NCBI GenBank assembly: GCA_020833255.1
Contig: JAJHQR010000009.1
Span: forward strand, 1 to 37,241
Origin: Desulfurococcaceae archaeon
GTDB lineage: Archaea > Thermoproteota > Thermoprotei_A > Sulfolobales > NBVN01
Direction of reading: 5' to 3'
Length of the DNA: 37,241 nt
This document shows, in pieces, positions 31,686 through 37,241 of the stretch. The notes beneath the pieces were generated by a model that was not told where the DNA came from, made no database searches, and saw nothing but the letters and a program-made list of their open reading frames with translations. Each line of letters opens with the position of its first letter. Position 1 is the stretch's first letter. The position numbers were made by a program, and so were the translations under genes.

Positions 31686-31845
31686 TGACGGCTTCTCGCC
31701 TTGAATGGCGGGGGTTCTGCGCTCTCTAGGGCCGTGCATCATTGATTATGGCCCCTCAAGAGCGCGGCATCGTTTTTCAGGCCCCCGCCGCCAGCTCCGG
31801 GGAGGCGCGGGCTCATCGCCTGCTAGACTCGCCCACACCCAACAC
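31686..31845 (-). repeat. Element B: 160-nt structured intergenic repeat, homologous to element A; resembles an IS605/IS1341-type right end with omega-RNA-like sequence
   Basis: Ungapped match to 181-340; minus-strand stem GCGCTCT..AGAGCGC enclosing GGGCC..GGCCC; decayed terminal hairpin CGCC-ATTCAA-GGCG; ends ..AAGCCGTCA. Confidence 0.7.
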
Positions 31846-31861
31846 TAAGAACGATTGTTCC

Positions 31862-33775
31862 TCAACCTCTATACTTGAGGAATAGGACGGCTAACGGAGG
31901 GAGTGTTAATACTATCGAGTGGGGTTTTCCATGGTAGGGGACTTTCTCAGTCTTCACGCCGGGCGCGTTACCGACTCCTGAACCGCCGTAAACTCTTGAA
32001 TCGCTATTCAGTATCTCTTCCCAAAAACCTTCCTCCGGCACGCCAACCCTGTACACGCTTCTCACTACCGGGGTGAAGTTAAGTATTACTAGTATCACGT
32101 CACCTCCAGAGCTCTTCCTGAGGAATGATATAACGCTCTGGTCCCTGTCCCTGAAGTCAACCCATTCGAAACCCTCGGGTTTGAAATCGAGTTCGTGTAA
32201 CGCGGGTTCTCTTCTATACGTGTTGTTGAGGTCTCTCACCCATGCCTGAAGTCCTGCGTGCTCAGGGTATTTGAGGATGTGCCAGTCGATACTCCTCTCG
32301 TGGCTCCACTCATCCCATTGAGCGATCTCGTTACCCATGAACAGCAACTTCTTGCCTGGATGTGCGTACATGTAGCCGTAAAGAAGTCTTAGATTCGCGA
32401 ATTTTTGCCAGTCATCGCCCGGCATCTTATTTATCAAGGACTTCTTACCGTGCACTACCTCGTCGTGAGATAAGGAATTAACGAAATTCTCGTAAAACAC
32501 GTACCAGACATTAAACGTCAGTATGTCGTGATGGTACTTGCGGTATATCGGGTCCTTAGACATGTAGTAGAGTGTGTCGTGCATCCACCCCATATTCCAC
32601 TTCATGTCAAACCCTAACCCGCCCTCGCTGACAGGTCTCGATACTTTAGGCCACGCACTAGATTCCTCAGCTATGGTCAGAACCCCTGGGTAGTACTTAT
32701 GGACTGCCTCGTTGAATTCTTTAATGAACTCTATAGCTTCTAGATTCTCCCTACCGCCGTACACGTTAGGCACCCACTCACCCGGTTTTCTAGAGTAGTC
32801 TAAGTAGAGCATCGAAGCAACGGCGTCAACTCGTAACCCGTCGACATGGTATTTCTCGATCCAGAAGAGAGCGTTGCTTATTAGGAAAGACTTAACCTCA
32901 CCCTTACCGTAGTCGAATACGTAGCTACCCCAGTCAGGATGCACCCTCTTCCTCCAATCCTCATACTCGTATAAGTGCGTGCCGTCGTAGAACGCCAGCC
33001 CGTGCTCGTCGGTAGCGAAATGTGAGGGTACCCAATCAACTATCACCCCTATACCGCACTCATGAAGTCTCTCAACTAAGTACATGAAGTCCTGAGGTTT
33101 CCCGTACCTGCTAGTAGGGGCGTAATACCCTACTACTTGATACCCCCAAGAACCGTAGAACGGGTGCTCCATCACCGGCAAGAACTCGACGTGCGTGAAG
33201 CCCATGTAACTCACGTAATCACACAACTTCGCAGCGAGCTCGCGGTAGGTCAAGAACCTATTACCTTCTTCTGGAACCCTCATCCACGAACCTAAGTGAA
33301 CCTCGTATATGGATATGGGGGCTTCGTAAGAATTCCTCAACGCCCTAACACGTAGCCACTCATCATCCCCCCACTCATAACTTAAGTCCCAGACGATGGA
33401 CGCAGTCTTGGGGGGTGCTTCCCACAAGAACGCGTAGGGGTCTCCCTTAAAAGCTCTGTAATCCCCGAATCTGGAGACTACGTAATACTTATACCTATCA
33501 CCTACTCTAACACCCCCCACGAAACCCTCCCAAATACCGGAACCGTCTTTACGCGGGATTAGCTTATGTGTTCCCGGCCTCCAATCATTGAAGTCCCCGA
33601 CCACGTGTACTTCAGCCGCGTTAGGAGCCCACACAGCGAAGTAAACGCCTGAAACCCCGTCAACAACTAGCGGGTGAGCACCCAACTTCTCGTAAATCCG
33701 GTAGTGTTTTCCTTCTCTAAACAAGTACACGTCGTAATCAGTAATTAAACTATACTCAACCACACCATCACTCAT
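31862..33775 (-). CDS. glgB: 1,4-alpha-glucan branching enzyme, GH13 type
   Basis: [114 protein letters not shown]. Confidence 0.95.
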   Translation of the reverse strand: MSDGVVEYSLITDYDVYLFREGKHYRIYEKLGAHPLVVDGVSGVYFAVWAPNAAEVHVVGDFNDWRPGTHKLIPRKDGSGIWEGFVGGVRVGDRYKYYVVSRFGDYRAFKGDPYAFLWEAPPKTASIVWDLSYEWGDDEWLRVRALRNSYEAPISIYEVHLGSWMRVPEEGNRFLTYRELAAKLCDYVSYMGFTHVEFLPVMEHPFYGSWGYQVVGYYAPTSRYGKPQDFMYLVERLHECGIGVIVDWVPSHFATDEHGLAFYDGTHLYEYEDWRKRVHPDWGSYVFDYGKGEVKSFLISNALFWIEKYHVDGLRVDAVASMLYLDYSRKPGEWVPNVYGGRENLEAIEFIKEFNEAVHKYYPGVLTIAEESSAWPKVSRPVSEGGLGFDMKWNMGWMHDTLYYMSKDPIYRKYHHDILTFNVWYVFYENFVNSLSHDEVVHGKKSLINKMPGDDWQKFANLRLLYGYMYAHPGKKLLFMGNEIAQWDEWSHERSIDWHILKYPEHAGLQAWVRDLNNTYRREPALHELDFKPEGFEWVDFRDRDQSVISFLRKSSGGDVILVILNFTPVVRSVYRVGVPEEGFWEEILNSDSRVYGGSGVGNAPGVKTEKVPYHGKPHSIVLTLPPLAVLFLKYRG

Positions 33776-33832
33776 AGGTCTTTACACTCTAGGCGAGTCT
33801 GTGTTTATGCGTGTTAATGATGTTAGAAATCC

Positions 33833-34318
33833 TCACTCGGTTAATCCAATCAATTCCTCGAGGGTTTTAACGACCTCGCTTAACTCCTCAGTACTTAATC
33901 TCTTAGCTAACTCCTCATCCCCTAAGACGTTCTTAACCCACTCAGAAACATACCCTCTCCTCAGATGCTCTTTCAACACCCCCTCAGGCACTAAACCATA
34001 CTTGATAACTACGTATAATTGTTTTAAGCTCTTGATCTTGAGGGGGACAGGGACCCCTGTGTTAGGATCGGTTAACACGTAAGCTTTCTCCTCACTGACC
34101 TCGGCTAAAACACTCTTAAGTGATTCCTTAACTCTCTTACCCTTATCAGTTAACGCGTAGACACATCTGGAAACCTCGATCACTAACCCCTCCTCAAGCA
34201 ACTCCCTCACATACTTCCTCAAAGTACTCTTGCTAAGACCGACCAACTCACTCAATTCGTCGAAACTGACCTCTCCCTCAATCTTCGCGAGAATCCTGAG
34301 TAGAGACTCTCTCACCAA
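33833..34318 (-). CDS. Winged-helix transcriptional regulator
   Basis: RESLLRILAKIEGEVSFDELSELVGLSKSTLRKYVRELLEEGLVIEVSRCVYALTDKGKRV; upstream of glgB on the same strand. Confidence 0.75.
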   Translation of the reverse strand: MVRESLLRILAKIEGEVSFDELSELVGLSKSTLRKYVRELLEEGLVIEVSRCVYALTDKGKRVKESLKSVLAEVSEEKAYVLTDPNTGVPVPLKIKSLKQLYVVIKYGLVPEGVLKEHLRRGYVSEWVKNVLGDEELAKRLSTEELSEVVKTLEELIGLTE

Positions 34319-34444
34319 CTCACATCACTTCTTAATATTATTTACTGAAGACAAAGTTAAAAAACGTAACACGCAACATTGACATGAAACCATTGTACAG
34401 AAAACCGGTCACTAACTCTTAAAGGGTTGATTCACCTTAACGGC

Positions 34445-35938
34445 TTAATACGAGAATTTACTCTCCAGGTATTTCACGAAATATTCTGGGTTGTAAGATT
34501 CGTTGAATGATCTGAGAAGTAGTTCCTTCGGTGTGTAGACCGATCCCCATCTATGTATCTTCTCTCTTAAGTAATCCTTGATTTTCTGGAAATCCTTATT
34601 GATTACGTGTTCGTAGAGCCCGTTTAAGTCTCTCTCCATGTAGTGAGCTATTTGAGAAGCAAGTAGCGTTCCTAGCGTGTATGTCGGGAAGTAGCCTATA
34701 GAACCCATGCTCCAGTGGATGTCTTGCAACACCCCCTCTGAGTAGTTCTTGGGTTTAACGCCCACTAACCTCTCCATCTCGTAATTCCATAGCTCGGGTA
34801 GGTCAGCGACCCTCACCTCCCCGGAAATCATCAGCTTCTCTAGCTTGAACCTGAGTATTATGTGGAGGTTGTATGTCACCTCATCCGCGTCCACGCGGAT
34901 CAGCGAAGGCTTCACGGTATTGAAGTAAATGTATATGTCTTCAGGATCTCTGTTCCTGGCCGGGCTCACGTGCCTGATCAAGTCTATGAACGCGTGGACA
35001 AACGCTCTGGACCTGCCGATCACGTTCTCCCAGAATCTGCTCTGAGATTCGTGAATACCTAGCGAGACCCCGCTACCTACGGGGGTGTACCTGAGTTCCT
35101 CGTCTATCTGTAGCTCGTAAAGCGCGTGACCGAATTCGTGTATCACGCTGAACAAGGTTCTCTTGAAGTCGTAACCCTCATACCTCGTGGTTATCCTGAC
35201 GTCCCTCACACCCATGTTTATCGTGAACGGGTGTGCGGATACGTCGAGCCTCGCCCTCCTACCTAGAGGGAACCCGAAAGCCTCAAGTACTGCTAGGTTA
35301 AGCTTCTCAGCTTCTTCCCTCAAGTACTTCTCCTTCTCTAAGGGGTGATCCACCGAGTATTTACCATCACTTAACACCTTATCCAACACTCTCCTTATGT
35401 TAGGCTCTAAGTAACTGAACATCGTGTCCACGTCTCTGGTAGTCATCCCCTCCTCGTAGAGATCTACCAACGCGTCGTACGGGTGCTCCTTAAAACCCAG
35501 GTAGTTCGCTTTCTCTTTAGTTAAGTCAACTATTTTCTCTAAGTATGGCTTGAAAATCCCGAAGTCGTTCTTTTCTCTGGCCGTCTTCCACGCCATCCTA
35601 CCCTCCTGAGTCACTCTAGCTAACTCCTCAACGAGTCTCGGGGGTAGAGCCTTAGCGATCCTGACCTCTCTCTCAAGAACCCTTACTACGCCCTTCTCGT
35701 AATCATTCAATGATTCCTGCTTAGAAGCTCTCTCAAGTGCTTCGAGGAATTCTTTGCGGAGCAGTAGTTCCTGGACCATGAGACTTAATTCCGCGTGAGC
35801 AACGCTCCTCTCCTCAATACCCTCAGGAGGCATGTAAGTCTCTAAATCCCAGCCCATTACAGACATCGCGTGCGATAAAGCCCAGACCCTCCTGTAAAGC
35901 TTTAAGAGATCTTTAACTGCTTCATTCACGAAATACAT
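34445..35938 (-). CDS. M32 family (Taq-type) metallocarboxypeptidase
   Basis: VIHEFGHALYE (HExxH); LGIHESQSRFWENVIGRS; WSMGSIGYFPTYTLGTLLASQ. Confidence 0.95.
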   Translation of the reverse strand: MYFVNEAVKDLLKLYRRVWALSHAMSVMGWDLETYMPPEGIEERSVAHAELSLMVQELLLRKEFLEALERASKQESLNDYEKGVVRVLEREVRIAKALPPRLVEELARVTQEGRMAWKTAREKNDFGIFKPYLEKIVDLTKEKANYLGFKEHPYDALVDLYEEGMTTRDVDTMFSYLEPNIRRVLDKVLSDGKYSVDHPLEKEKYLREEAEKLNLAVLEAFGFPLGRRARLDVSAHPFTINMGVRDVRITTRYEGYDFKRTLFSVIHEFGHALYELQIDEELRYTPVGSGVSLGIHESQSRFWENVIGRSRAFVHAFIDLIRHVSPARNRDPEDIYIYFNTVKPSLIRVDADEVTYNLHIILRFKLEKLMISGEVRVADLPELWNYEMERLVGVKPKNYSEGVLQDIHWSMGSIGYFPTYTLGTLLASQIAHYMERDLNGLYEHVINKDFQKIKDYLREKIHRWGSVYTPKELLLRSFNESYNPEYFVKYLESKFSY

Positions 35939-36067
35939 TAAACCACCTAATTAAATGATGACGTAGCGTTAATATAAGCACGCAACCCGCTCCCGAGGCC
36001 TGGTTAGGCGGGACCTGCTTTAATTTGGTGGTGAACAGCTTTTAAATCCTTCCTTGCTCTCATATCG

Positions 36068-36943
36068 GTGTTGAGGTTGCTGAGCTTTGGGTACGCACTG
36101 ATTACGGCTCTCTTATGGTCTCTTAACCCGGCCTTCATAAGCAGGTACAGGAACTCCCTTCAACCCATCCTATTCACAGGGCTTAGAGCTCTGCTAGCAT
36201 TACTTCCGGCAGTTGTGTTCTGCTCGCTCGTAGGCTTCAACGCTGAGGTAACTTCCTACAGCTCAGCGTTGTTCGTGGTATCCGCTCTAATAGGGCCGGG
36301 CGTGGGCGACGCCGCTTACACCAAAGCTATTCAAATCCTCGGCGGCGGGAGAGCTGTGGTGGTAGCTTACACCTACATATTCGTCGCTCAAGCTCTTTCC
36401 GTGATAGCGGGTGAAGCTCTGAAACCGGGCACTGTGGTCGGCGCGGTTCTGGCTTTCCTAGGACTCTTTATATCGACCCCCAGAAACTCCGGTGGGTCGA
36501 GGGCTTCTTTAAGAGGTTTTGGTTACGCGGCAACCGCCTCAGTGTGTTGGGGGACGGGAACCGTGTTGAGTACCATGTCTCTCCACTACTCAGACCCTGT
36601 CTCGCTCTTGGTGATTAGGTTAGGGGTCTTAGTATCTGTCTTCATACCTGCGGGGCTGTTAAGCGTTTACGTGAGGAGGGATTACGACATACGCAACAAT
36701 ATAAGGGGATTAGTCGTGTGCTCGGGTCTGACAGGGTTTATCGGATGGTTTGGCGGGATGTACTTCTTCCTAATGTCTCTAGATATTGTTGGCACTGCCT
36801 CAACAGTTCTCGCGACCGCGCTGACTCCCATACTCTCCATGATCACCACAAGTAGTGTTGCGGGGGAATCCCACAATTATAGGCTGGTCTTAGGCGCTGG
36901 GTTAACGTCTCTGGGCATAGGGACTGCAGCACTTCTTAGTTGA
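36068..36943 (+). CDS. EamA/DMT superfamily transporter
   Basis: 291 aa polytopic protein with two related halves (ALLWSLNPAFISRYR.. / ATASVCWGTGTVLSTMSL..); GTG start. Confidence 0.8.
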   Translation: MLRLLSFGYALITALLWSLNPAFISRYRNSLQPILFTGLRALLALLPAVVFCSLVGFNAEVTSYSSALFVVSALIGPGVGDAAYTKAIQILGGGRAVVVAYTYIFVAQALSVIAGEALKPGTVVGAVLAFLGLFISTPRNSGGSRASLRGFGYAATASVCWGTGTVLSTMSLHYSDPVSLLVIRLGVLVSVFIPAGLLSVYVRRDYDIRNNIRGLVVCSGLTGFIGWFGGMYFFLMSLDIVGTASTVLATALTPILSMITTSSVAGESHNYRLVLGAGLTSLGIGTAALLS

Positions 36944-36952
36944 GCAGGCGGT

Positions 36953-37241
36953 TTAAGACTTTATGACAGGCTTTAACCAATTGCCCTTCACTATCCATAG
37001 GAGAGCTAGTAATCCGGTCACCACGTTACTCACGGACATGCCGATCCAAAGCCCTCTCACGCCCATCCCGAGCGGTCCCGGGCCGAACAAGTAAGCCAGC
37101 ACGTTTCTTAAGACCCATAACCTGAAGAGACTCAAGAACATGACTACCTTAGTGTGTCCGGACCCGCTCGCGACGGAGAAAGCGACTCGTAATATCACGA
37201 AGAATATTATTGATGGACCCATGTACAGAAGGAAGTCCGCC
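36953..37241 (-). CDS. MATE family efflux protein, C-terminal part (5' end beyond the window)
   Basis: The open frame continues to the window edge (ADFLLYMGPSIIFFVILRVAFSVASGSGHTKVVMFLSLFRLWVLRNVLAYLFGPGPLGMGVRGLWIGMSVSNVVTGLLALLWIVKGNW), a typical MATE C-terminal half. Confidence 0.78.
   Translation of the reverse strand, partial: ADFLLYMGPSIIFFVILRVAFSVASGSGHTKVVMFLSLFRLWVLRNVLAYLFGPGPLGMGVRGLWIGMSVSNVVTGLLALLWIVKGNWLKPVIKS

Noticed and set aside
35975-36035. CCCGC..GCGGG hairpin upstream of the EamA transporter gene, considered as a fourth omega-RNA-like end
   Set aside because: Only a 5-bp stem with a long loop and no terminal C-rich/G-rich hairpin ending in TCA; more likely chance.

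Overview
The window reads as an archaeal chromosome segment, probably from a thermophilic Thermoproteota (crenarchaeal) lineage. I base that on gene content, dense overlapping genes, GTG/TTG starts and TATA-like A/T boxes close to starts. It holds about 33 protein genes. These include tldD/tldE, a purine block (guaA, purA, a phosphoribosyltransferase and a TYW1/Taw1-type radical SAM enzyme), a DUF2070 protein, a KaiC-like ATPase, a TAXI-TRAP transporter locus (solute-binding protein, DUF1850, fused permease) and a D-2-hydroxyacid dehydrogenase. Further on are a six-gene overlapping block (DUF4129-like, membrane proteins, DUF4350-like, Nre, SPL-like radical SAM) divergent from moxR/DUF58/ABC-2 genes, then a SEC59-like protein, a glycogen-type block (wHTH, GH13 branching enzyme, large GH57), an M32 carboxypeptidase, an EamA transporter and a partial MATE protein. 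No rRNA, tRNA or CRISPR array was recognised. The main unexplained signal is three intergenic GC-rich structured elements. Elements A (181-340, minus) and B (31686-31845, minus) are ungapped 160-nt homologues, about 80% identical by hand count. They share a possible 20-residue coding remnant, a paired stem with compensatory or wobble-preserving changes, and a 3'-terminal C-rich/G-rich hairpin ending in ..TCA. Element C (15739-15859, plus) exactly fills the gap between two convergent stop codons. All three resemble the 3' end plus omega-RNA (reRNA) region of IS200/IS605/IS1341-type tnpB elements, but no tnpB or tnpA is present in the window. They are candidate orphan guide-RNA relics or domesticated ncRNAs.
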